Shown in pieces: positions 52,778 through 59,728 of a stretch of 64,000 nt of DNA. The translations under genes were made by a program, and so were the position numbers. A model generated the notes under the pieces. That model saw nothing but the letters and a program-made list of their open reading frames with translations, did not search any database and was not told where the DNA came from. Numbering within the stretch: position 1 is the first letter of the stretch; the number at the start of each line of letters is the position of its first letter. Source of the stretch: JBBDYG01 sp040901765 (GTDB taxonomy: Bacteria > Planctomycetota > Planctomycetia > Pirellulales > Lacipirellulaceae); assembly GCA_040901765.1 (NCBI GenBank), contig JBBDYG010000039.1:115497-179496 (forward strand), written 5' to 3'.

Positions 52778-52927
52778 CAAACTTCAAATGCGACAACTTT
52801 GAGGCTGAGTCGCGGGCTGATTTTCGAAGCTGCTAGCAGTTCGGCTCTAGAATTTTCGGGGAATCGTGAACAAACGTCGAAAACCCCTTCAAATCCAGGG
52901 CGTTTGGCTTGTTGCATTTGAAGTTTG
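52778..52927. mobile_element. Small inverted-repeat element, MITE-like
   Basis: CAAACTTCAAATGCGACAA (52778-52796) and TTGTTGCATTTGAAGTTTG (52909-52927) are 19-base terminal inverted repeats with one mismatch, giving a 150-base element without a gene. No target duplication was identified with certainty. Confidence 0.55.
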
Positions 52928-52945
52928 AACTCACCCAAATAAAAA

Positions 52946-52969
52946 AGCCCCTGGCAAAGCCAAGGGCCT
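52946..52969 (-). terminator. Rho-independent terminator
   Basis: On the minus strand AGGCCCTTGGC-TTT-GCCAGGGGCT is followed by TTTTTTATTT. A strong hairpin and T-run. It lies just after the tmRNA/tRNA 3'-end fragment on the same strand, so it may be the original terminator of that RNA gene. Confidence 0.8.
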
Positions 52970-52972
52970 TCG

Positions 52973-53248
52973 ATGCTGACGTGCCAAGCGTCATCGCCTG
53001 GCAAAGTGGAGGCGGCGGGAATCGAACGAACCGCTCAATCTTCACAAGCACTTACGGAGCCTACGCTTGCGACGATGAATCCTGTCGTGTCTGCATTATG
53101 TCTGCACCCTGACGACACTAACGGTCATTGCGTAGCATCATCTGACAACACGCTTCGTCGCATTGTTGAGCTTTGGCCATCGCTGCCGCCAAGGATAAAG
53201 CGTGGGGCCTACGCCATGTGCGTCAAAGCTGTTCTACCGAGCGACTGA
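52973..53248 (+). CDS. Possible small reading frame running out of a tRNA-like end
   Basis: 91 codons. The text SPGKVEAAGIERTAQS is what one gets by reading the complement of a tRNA-type 3' end, and the last part (LRRIVELWPSLPPRIKRGAY, AMCVKAV) resembles small proteins often seen after integrases in planctomycetes. The gene may therefore be the tail of a lost integrase or a small independent gene. Uncertain. Confidence 0.3.
   Translation: MLTCQASSPGKVEAAGIERTAQSSQALTEPTLATMNPVVSALCLHPDDTNGHCVASSDNTLRRIVELWPSLPPRIKRGAYAMCVKAVLPSD
53006..53026 (-). other. tmRNA/tRNA 3'-end fragment, putative attachment site
   Basis: On the minus strand it reads TTCGATTCCCGCC then GCCTCCAC, the T-loop, T-stem and acceptor 3' strand of an ssrA or tRNA gene. 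The 5' part that should pair with it is absent, so it is a fragment. Integrases use this region, leaving such ends behind. The terminator follows directly. Confidence 0.5.
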
Positions 53249-53633
53249 ACTAAGTGTCCAGTTCAAATTCGGGCAAGTCTCTTAATTTTGGCACTCGCAT
53301 TGATTCGCGCTGGGAAAGTTAACGAGATAACTTTTCCAGGGCGAGCCCCCCGAGGACACGTCCTCCTTGGGCAGCTGGACGCAAAGAAGTTGGCCGCTTC
53401 AAAGTGCGTCTCCAACGCGGACCTTGACCGCGAGGCCGCGTTGAAAGTTGTCAGAAAATACGTTTGACGGCACATTGTTTGATGAAGTGAGTTTTTGAAC
53501 CGTTGGCGGCCGAACATTTGTTGGCAAACGTTTTCGGAAAGCGGTTCGTTATTCGGAATTGAACGATGCCTTCGAATTCGCTTGCAACCGGAAATAGATT
53601 TCCAATCGACACATTCAATCGAGTTGACCACGA
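53027..53633. other. About 600 bases without a clear gene
   Basis: Apart from repeat R6 copy 1 (53241-53316) and the tail of the small frame at 52973-53248, I see no gene. Open frames here have no family features. A D-arm-like AGTTCAGTCGCTCGGTAGAA at about 53232-53251 on the minus strand does not extend into a tRNA cloverleaf. Confidence 0.45.
53241..53316. repeat. Interspersed repeat, family R6 copy 1
   Basis: GCGACTGAACTAAGT, TCCAGTTCAAATTCGGGCAA, GTCTCTT, CACTCGCATTGATTCGCGCT, GGGAA. The second copy at 58864-58941 is about 85 percent identical by eye. Confidence 0.75.
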
Positions 53634-55064
53634 CTAGCTCCGGATCGAGTCGACTCGTCTAATCTCTCGGTTCGCGGGCCCAAGTCGCCGGGTCACATCC
53701 ATCGCCTCAAGGAGCGTGTTGTATACATCAATCCCTTCCGCACCAATGTCCAGGATTTGGCCGGTCTTGAAGCGGCCGCTGGCACCGGTCGCCGCGTGGA
53801 AGATGCCGGACAATTCGCGCTTCATGTCATTGTGCCGGCCGTCACCCGATTCGGTGGAGACGGTGATCAGTGCGTTTTCGAGAATCGTCCTTCCATTCGG
53901 CTCGACGCATTCGGGGCTGTCGAGCCGCTGAAGGAAGTAGGCGACCTCGCGCATCTTCATGTGAGCGTGCGCCCGCAGTTGCTCGTTCTTCTTTTTCTCG
54001 TCGAAATCGTGCCACCATTCGTGGCTGCACGCATTTGAACCCGATTTCTTGCGCTGACCGGCGTCGTCGAACTCGAAGACGGTTCGGCCACCGTACTCGT
54101 ACTTGCCTTTCAAACGGATGCGCTCACCGGCGGCCAGGAAGGTGATGGAACCGAATCGCACGCGGTCGGTTTGAATCGCCAAGGCATACAAGTCGGCCAT
54201 TAGCTGCCATTCGGTCGTCAATTCCTCCAGGGTGATGTCGATGCCCTCGCCCCCGGGATCGGCTTCACCGCCATGCGCGACTTGCGACGGCGGCGGCAGC
54301 TGTGGGCCGTGCGGATCTCGCTGCTTCAATTCGAACGCCCGCTGCTCGTACTCGCGGATCCGTTCCAGATGATCGGCAACGCGTGCCCGCGACGCCGAGC
54401 CGAGCGGGGAATTGCCGCCCGTGTAGAACTTGTATTGGTCAACTACGGAGTCCAGAACGCTTCGTTTAAGTCGCTGCCGGCGCAAATCGGTTTCATCGCC
54501 GGTCGGGTCGACCGACCCGAAGACGCGCTCGAACAGGTCGCGAGGCGTCTCCTGCATCACCGCTGCGACGGTGCCGTCTTCGTTGTAGCTGTGGACATAT
54601 CGGCCCACGCGACTGCGCCGAAAGAACGTGCCGCCAACCAGTGTCGGGACCATTCCGGCGGGCATCCCCTTGGGATAATGCGTCTTGCGAATCACTTGAT
54701 CGATGGACGGTCCGCCAGCTTTCGCTTCGCCGTCGGGCGGTTCCGCGGTGAACGCGCCGGTCGCGCCGTCGTAGTGTGCGTTCATGCCGGATCGGTCGCA
54801 CCGCACGTGATCGACGCCGCGCAGGATCAGCAGTTTGTCGCGTAGCGGCTTGAGCGGCTCCATCACGCCATCGAACCCCTCCTTCTGCAGCGGAGCGGGA
54901 ATCCCCAATCCGAAGAACACATTGAAGGCCCGAATCGGCACGTCATATTTTATTGGCGCTCCCGCCGCAGTGGAAACCAGCATTTCTTCGAGTAGCGGCA
55001 AGCCGACGGTGACGGCCCCCGCGCCCTTGAGCATCGTGCGGCGGCTGATCGGTCGCTGATTCAT
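53634..55064 (-). CDS. DUF1552 family protein with Tat signal
   Basis: 476 residues. Twin arginines (Arg8, Arg9: ISRRTMLKGAGAVTVGLPLL) indicate Tat export. The DUF1552 text is clear: FFGLGIPAPLQKEGF, LRDKLLILRGVDHVRCD, NAHYDGATGAFTAEPPD, TLVGGTFFRRSRVGRYVHSY, SHEWWHDFDEKKKNEQLRAH. These proteins accompany DUF1592 cytochromes in planctomycetes and their role is unknown. Start overlaps the stop of the DUF1592 gene by four bases (ATGA), so the two are translated together. Confidence 0.93.
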   Translation of the reverse strand: MNQRPISRRTMLKGAGAVTVGLPLLEEMLVSTAAGAPIKYDVPIRAFNVFFGLGIPAPLQKEGFDGVMEPLKPLRDKLLILRGVDHVRCDRSGMNAHYDGATGAFTAEPPDGEAKAGGPSIDQVIRKTHYPKGMPAGMVPTLVGGTFFRRSRVGRYVHSYNEDGTVAAVMQETPRDLFERVFGSVDPTGDETDLRRQRLKRSVLDSVVDQYKFYTGGNSPLGSASRARVADHLERIREYEQRAFELKQRDPHGPQLPPPSQVAHGGEADPGGEGIDITLEELTTEWQLMADLYALAIQTDRVRFGSITFLAAGERIRLKGKYEYGGRTVFEFDDAGQRKKSGSNACSHEWWHDFDEKKKNEQLRAHAHMKMREVAYFLQRLDSPECVEPNGRTILENALITVSTESGDGRHNDMKRELSGIFHAATGASGRFKTGQILDIGAEGIDVYNTLLEAMDVTRRLGPANREIRRVDSIRS

Positions 55065-57841
55065 GGCGTGTCTCCTGTTAGTTGACTCTCGCCGTTGTCG
55101 CGCGCGTTTACGGTTGTGACTTCCGTGCGAGTCCGCATAACGAGATCGCTGGTGACGATGGCGGTCATCAAGCTGGCGTATGTTCCGCCGTTATGTTGAG
55201 CCGCGCGGTGGATGTCGGCCACAACGGGCGCGTCTTCCGCTCCGAGCGGGCGGCCGACGGCGAATTGCGTGACCTTCCAGGTGAGCGACTCGCGTACGCG
55301 GTCACTCTTGGCGAGCAAGTCCATCAATTCCCGCGACGACTGGTACGCGATCGGCTTGTCTTGGCCGGGGAACAAAATGTTGCCGTCGTCGCGCAGCTGG
55401 TTGCCGTGCTCGTCGGACTCATGATATGAACCCAAGCCATCAAATCTTCCCAGTCCGAAGGAGAGTGGCTCAAACTTCGCGTGACAGCCAGTGCAGTTCA
55501 CGTCGGCGACACGCGACTCGGCGATAGCTCGCTGGGTGAGCCCTGGTTTGCTGGGGACGGGCGTCGTATCGACGCACGGCGGCGGATCGCGTACGACACC
55601 ACGCAGCACTTCGTGCAGGACGAACAGCCCTCGCGCGACCGTCGACGCTTCGTCGCCACCCACAGTCAAGACGCTACCTTGAGTCAACAGCCCGCCCCGC
55701 TCTGGGGTCGACGATAGGTCGCAGCGCTGCATTTGCGATGACTCACTCCTATCTGGCTCGTCGCCGGCCGGCTGTTTATCGAGTGGCAGGCCATAATGAT
55801 TCGCCAGGCGAGGCGTGACGAATGTGACCTGAGCATTGAATAACTCGGCGAGCGGGCGATTCTGCGTCCAAGCGATCTCCTCAAAGAACGCCAGTGTCTC
55901 GTCTCGCATGTCGGCCGCCAGAATTGCGTCCCAGTGCGGGAATTTTTCCTGGCTGGGACGCAAATTTTTGAGTTGGCCAAGGTTGAGCCACTCTGAAATG
56001 AATTGGCGGGATCGTTCGACGGCGCGGCGATCCTGTAACATGCGACGCGCCTCGGCTTCGACGCCCAAGCGATCGAGCTTTCCTTGATCGGCCGCTTGAA
56101 GCAAGGCGTCGTCCGGCGGGCCACCCCACAGCATGTAGCTCACGCGCGAGGCCAGTTCCCATGAATCGACCGTATGTGTGGAACCGTCGCCGCGCTGCCG
56201 TTCGATGCGGTAGAGGAATCGCGGCGATTGTAGCATCGCTTCCAGGATGCAGCGAATCGCTTCCTCAAAACTGCCGCCAGCGGAAGCGACCGTCGTTGAG
56301 ATGCCGCAGAAAGTGGCAATCTCGTCCTTGCTGAGCGGACCACGCAACAGCTGTCGGCCGACCGGTTCGACGACCTTCGTAACGTTTTCGTCCGTCAACT
56401 CGCGGCTCTTGGTGTACCTCGTGGCGAGCGACATAATGTCAATCCGTTCGACGATGAGCTCCGCCAGCCGAGCATAGGCTTCAACATGGCCGAGATCGAC
56501 ATTCAGATTGTAGGCGGTGTTGCTGAACCCGTCGGCTCGCAGGTCGTGTGGCAGCAATTTACGGGCCTCGTTCCCAATCTCAACGCCGATCGTACTGCGC
56601 ACGGTCTCGATATATTCCGGCACAGTCAGCCGTTGGACGAAGGCCTTCTGCGAGCCGTCGCCGTGCGCGTACACGGCGGGATCGATGATCTCCAGCGACC
56701 ACGTGGCTCCGTCGTCCAGCCACTGCTGGAGCCACTGCTTCTCCGAAGCTGTCAGTGGCGGGCGATCGTACGGCATCTCATCCGACTCGACCAATTCCCA
56801 GAGCAGGCTTCCCGCGGACTTGCCCGGAGCAATGGCTGGCCCGCTATCCCCTCCCGCGAGCGCAGAGTCCTGGCGCGATAAATCCAGCTGGCCCTTTTTC
56901 GACAGCGCATCGTGGCACTCCAGACAGTGTTGCGAGAACAACGGCGCGATCCGCGTTTCAAACAGTTTGGCGTTGGCTTTGCTCTTCTCGGCCAGCAACT
57001 CTGCTGCGCTCGGAGGCGCGATCTTCCTTCCCCCCAGGAAGTTTTGCTCAATCTCGCTCGGTGATAGATCGCGGCTGTAAACCGCCACGAGACGAAAGGT
57101 TCCCAGCCACGGTCGATCGTTGGAAAATTCGTTGCCAATTGCGAATGGGAATCTGCGGTCCCAATTCGCAACGGCACCGCCAAGTTTCTGCTCGACGTTC
57201 AGCCTGCCATTGACGAAGAGGCGAGCGCGTCCCCCGCGATCGCAGGTGTAAGCCACATGCGTCCACTCGGCTTTGACACTTTTTGGCTTCGAAGCCAGCG
57301 CCGGGACGCCGTTCGTACTTGTCTTCGTGGTCCGTAAGCGCACTTCAAACTTGTCGCCGTCTTGTCCAAGCGTGAAGTTGCGCTCGTTGGCGTTGCGAGA
57401 CAACGTTATGATTCGGGCGGGTCCACTTTGGTTGGTTGATGCCGGGCGCACCCAAGCTTCAATCGTTATCGCTTCGGACTGTTGAATCGCGTCGATCAGC
57501 CGACTGGCCGTCTTCTCGGAACGAATCAACGACTTGCCAACAAATTCCAGCCCGGCGGACGAATGAATTACCGCCTTCGAGTCAAGCATTCGCAAATTCA
57601 ACGCCGGCTCGACACCAGCGAGATCCTTGATCACGGATCCTTCGGTTGATGCAAAGTCATAGAGCACTTGCAACCCGCTCCGCACTCGGGGTGGCGTTCC
57701 CGCGTTGGCACTGCTCAGGCCCACCGCTATTCCAAACCCCGAGCCCGCAATAAGCAGACCACACCAACAGCTTGCGACGACACGGCAACGCAGCGGCACA
57801 GAGCCCAGTTGACGCAGCATATTTAGATTGAAGTTCTGCAT
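55061..57841 (-). CDS. Planctomycete LamG/haem protein with DUF1587, 1595, 1592, 1588, 1585
   Basis: 926 residues from ATG at 57841 (MQNFNLNMLRQLGSV); the frame is open 86 codons upstream without support. Signal or anchor at 25-45, LamG-like domain (about 60-250), a haem-type segment with CLECH (about 303), DUF1587 (FVQRLTVPEYIETVRSTIGV), DUF1595/1592 (RVSYMLWGGPPDDALLQAAD), DUF1588 (ERGGLLTQGSVLTVGGDEAS), a second CTGCH (about 782), DUF1585 (FAVGRPLGAED). Envelope-located, probably electron-transferring or polysaccharide-linked. Operon with DUF1552. Confidence 0.93.
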   Translation of the reverse strand: MQNFNLNMLRQLGSVPLRCRVVASCWCGLLIAGSGFGIAVGLSSANAGTPPRVRSGLQVLYDFASTEGSVIKDLAGVEPALNLRMLDSKAVIHSSAGLEFVGKSLIRSEKTASRLIDAIQQSEAITIEAWVRPASTNQSGPARIITLSRNANERNFTLGQDGDKFEVRLRTTKTSTNGVPALASKPKSVKAEWTHVAYTCDRGGRARLFVNGRLNVEQKLGGAVANWDRRFPFAIGNEFSNDRPWLGTFRLVAVYSRDLSPSEIEQNFLGGRKIAPPSAAELLAEKSKANAKLFETRIAPLFSQHCLECHDALSKKGQLDLSRQDSALAGGDSGPAIAPGKSAGSLLWELVESDEMPYDRPPLTASEKQWLQQWLDDGATWSLEIIDPAVYAHGDGSQKAFVQRLTVPEYIETVRSTIGVEIGNEARKLLPHDLRADGFSNTAYNLNVDLGHVEAYARLAELIVERIDIMSLATRYTKSRELTDENVTKVVEPVGRQLLRGPLSKDEIATFCGISTTVASAGGSFEEAIRCILEAMLQSPRFLYRIERQRGDGSTHTVDSWELASRVSYMLWGGPPDDALLQAADQGKLDRLGVEAEARRMLQDRRAVERSRQFISEWLNLGQLKNLRPSQEKFPHWDAILAADMRDETLAFFEEIAWTQNRPLAELFNAQVTFVTPRLANHYGLPLDKQPAGDEPDRSESSQMQRCDLSSTPERGGLLTQGSVLTVGGDEASTVARGLFVLHEVLRGVVRDPPPCVDTTPVPSKPGLTQRAIAESRVADVNCTGCHAKFEPLSFGLGRFDGLGSYHESDEHGNQLRDDGNILFPGQDKPIAYQSSRELMDLLAKSDRVRESLTWKVTQFAVGRPLGAEDAPVVADIHRAAQHNGGTYASLMTAIVTSDLVMRTRTEVTTVNARDNGESQLTGDTP

Positions 57842-58022
57842 GGGCTGTTTAGCATAGCTGATGTAGTGCTGTCTCTGCGTGACAGTTGATTCTGGCCCTA
57901 TTCTAATAAAGCCCCCGCGTGAGGTAAAGTCGTTTGGCTTGAGGCGTCTGTCATGGCATTCGCACGCCGCACAGAACTCGAAGCGTGACGGCGCAGACCA
58001 GCGTGAAGATCGCTTCGGCGCC

Positions 58023-58505
58023 ATGGGGAATGTGCACGTCCAAGAGACCGACCTTACCTGCCCTAACTTCGAGCAGTCATGGCAAGAACGGCTCGACACG
58101 ATCTTTTGCTCGAACGTCTTGGAGCATCTCGGGCCTCATCGTGAGGTCCTCTCGTCATTCCACCGCGCGTTGGAGCCCGGGGGGCATTGTATTATCATCG
58201 TACCGGCGGAACCGTCCCTGTTCACACCGTTGGACGAGTCGCTCGGCCACTACCGGCGCTATCGAGCCAGCGAGCTGCGCGAGCTAATGCGGTCGACCGG
58301 ATTTGAGGTGGTCCATGAGCGCCAAATCTGCAAAGCCGGGGCGGCTGCTTGGTGGTTTAATGGCCGCATACTCCGCCGGCGCAATCTAACGCCGCGCCAA
58401 ATGATCTGGTTTGACCGACTCTGGCCGCTCCTGAGACTGCTCGACCGCGTTCTTCCCTGGCCGGGAATGTCGTTAATCTGCGTAGGTCGAAAAGCTTGCG
58501 AATAG
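58023..58505 (+). pseudogene. Class I methyltransferase fragment lacking its SAM-binding N-terminus
   Basis: From ATG 58023 it reads MGNVHVQETDLTCPNFEQSW, RLDTIFCSNVLEHLGPHREV, LSSFHRALEPGGHCIIIVPA, HYRRYRASELRELMRSTGFE, the middle and end of methyltransferases often linked with glycosyltransferases. Motif I (the GxGxG region), about 60 residues that should precede it, is absent. The frame is open upstream from 57879, but that part is unrelated and lies over the promoter of the DUF1592 gene. Probably a truncated remnant. Confidence 0.65.
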
Positions 58506-58656
58506 CCCCCTCCCGGCATGAGGACACGTCGGCGGCATCGGTCCATCCTCGGAAGTTCAGCCAGCGGCGGCGGCGATGTGCCGTTCGCTGGAACCGGTTG
58601 TTAGCCGACGTTTCTCGCCTCCCTAGAGGTGGAGCTTGCAGAGGTTTGCGCTACGA
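58506..58656. other. Short gap without a gene
   Basis: Between the methyltransferase remnant and the katG remnant. Nothing recognised. Confidence 0.4.
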
Positions 58657-58839
58657 TCAAGTGAGGTCGAAGCGATCGAGGTTCATCACCTTGTTCCAGG
58701 CCGCGACGAAGTCATGCACGAACTTCTGCTGGGCGTCGGAACTTGCGTAGATTTCGGCCAGGGCGCGGAGTTGGGAGTTTGAACCAAAGACGAGGTCCAC
58801 GCGTGTGCCAGTCCACTTCATGCGAGGCGTCCATTCGTC
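58657..58839 (-). pseudogene. katG: Catalase-peroxidase (KatG) C-terminal remnant
   Basis: The last 57 codons before the stop read RMKWTGTRVDLVFGSNSQLR, ALAEIYASSDAQQKFVHDFV, AAWNKVMNLDRFDLT, an unmistakable KatG C-terminus. Nothing of the other some 680 residues is present. Upstream the frame continues with unrelated sequence into repeat R6 copy 2, about 25 bases away. A deletion or repeat-mediated rearrangement seems to have removed the gene. Confidence 0.85.
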
Positions 58840-58863
58840 CCGGCGAGAAAGGAAAAGCGTGCG

Positions 58864-58941
58864 GCGACTGAACGAAGTATCCAGTTCTAATTCGGGCAAG
58901 TCTCTTGTTTTTCTTGCACTCGAATTGATTCGCGCTGGGAA
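58864..58941. repeat. Interspersed repeat, family R6 copy 2
   Basis: GCGACTGAACGAAGTATCCA, GTTCTAATTCGGGCAAGTCT, CTTGCACTCGAATTGATTCG, CGCTGGGAA, matching 53241-53316. It directly adjoins the katG remnant. Confidence 0.75.
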
Positions 58942-59318
58942 CGCGAATTGGACTCCGAATTGCCAAAACTCTCGATTGCTCAATATCTCACCCCGTATGG
59001 TTAGCACGGCGTTCGGCCCGCTATAGCGGGTCGGAAAGTATCGTTCCGGACCGGTAGGCGGGGCAGACGGTGTTCGACCCGAGAATGCGCAAGTTATGGA
59101 TGGCGATCGCTTTCTTCCCCCGTACTCGCACGAAGTGCGTGTGTCATATCGCCGATGCTGCTACTGATGGCTGCGCAACTTTCTCGGCAGTAATCACTTC
59201 ACGGGGCCCGAGCTTACATCGTGACCGGGCGACTTAAATCGCTTACATTAGAGTCTCGCCGATCGGTCGACGCTTCATGCAGAGCTTTCTGTATGTTTTT
59301 TGATCCGCCTGGATTTGT
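58942..59318. other. Intergenic region of about 380 bases
   Basis: No gene recognised. A GGCCCGCTATAGCGGGTC palindrome lies near 59016-59033. It is otherwise featureless, with the DksA-like gene's promoter expected at its end. Confidence 0.45.
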
Positions 59319-59654
59319 ATGATGTCTGACCCATCCTTTCACAGTGAGGCCGAGCGCACCCTGCGGGAACTTGAGGCGGAGATTGTCCAGCGGATTCATG
59401 GAAATGAGGCGTCCACCGAATCGCCGCAGATGAACTCGGCCGTTGGCCGCTTGACGTATATCGACGCGTACCAGCAGGAGCAGATGTCGCTCCACGCGCG
59501 ACGGCAATTGCAGGCCCGCCTGAGTACCGTCCGTGAGGCGCTTCAGCGGGTGCGGGCGGGCACTTACGGGAGTTGCACGAGATGCGGAGGGTCAATTACT
59601 CAGGAGCGGCTGGAATACGTTCCTGAGACACCTTTCTGCACCGGCTGCGGGTGA
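59319..59654 (+). CDS. TraR/DksA-type zinc-finger protein
   Basis: 111 residues (start 59319 or the next codon, also ATG). A coiled N-terminus (EAERTLRELEAEIVQRI, LHARRQLQARLSTVREALQR) and a C-terminal zinc finger with Cys86, Cys89, Cys107, Cys110 (CTRCGGSITQERLEYVPETP, FCTGC) match TraR/DksA proteins, which bind RNA polymerase through the secondary channel. The acidic coiled-coil tip of DksA is not obvious. No neighbours in the same direction. Confidence 0.88.
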   Translation: MMSDPSFHSEAERTLRELEAEIVQRIHGNEASTESPQMNSAVGRLTYIDAYQQEQMSLHARRQLQARLSTVREALQRVRAGTYGSCTRCGGSITQERLEYVPETPFCTGCG

Positions 59655-59728
59655 GCACTCTTATGCGGCGGTACGCTCGCACGCAGACCGCTGACAATTC
59701 CGGCCAATGGCGGAGGGAGCAGCCAATA

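Noticed and set aside
53180..53260. Possible tRNA on the minus strand with a D-arm-like AGTTCAGTCGCTCGGTAGAA
   Set aside because: No anticodon stem, T-arm or acceptor pairing follows at the correct spacing; the only T-arm-like piece is 200 bases away and unpaired.
53263..53631. 122-codon minus-strand frame downstream of the DUF1552 gene
   Set aside because: Its end is repeat R6 read in translation (FPARINASAKIKRLARI, also found at 58864-58941) and the rest has no recognisable pattern.
55061..58099. 86-codon N-terminal extension of the DUF1592 protein
   Set aside because: Runs antisense to the methyltransferase remnant and contains no family features; signal or anchor begins after 57841.
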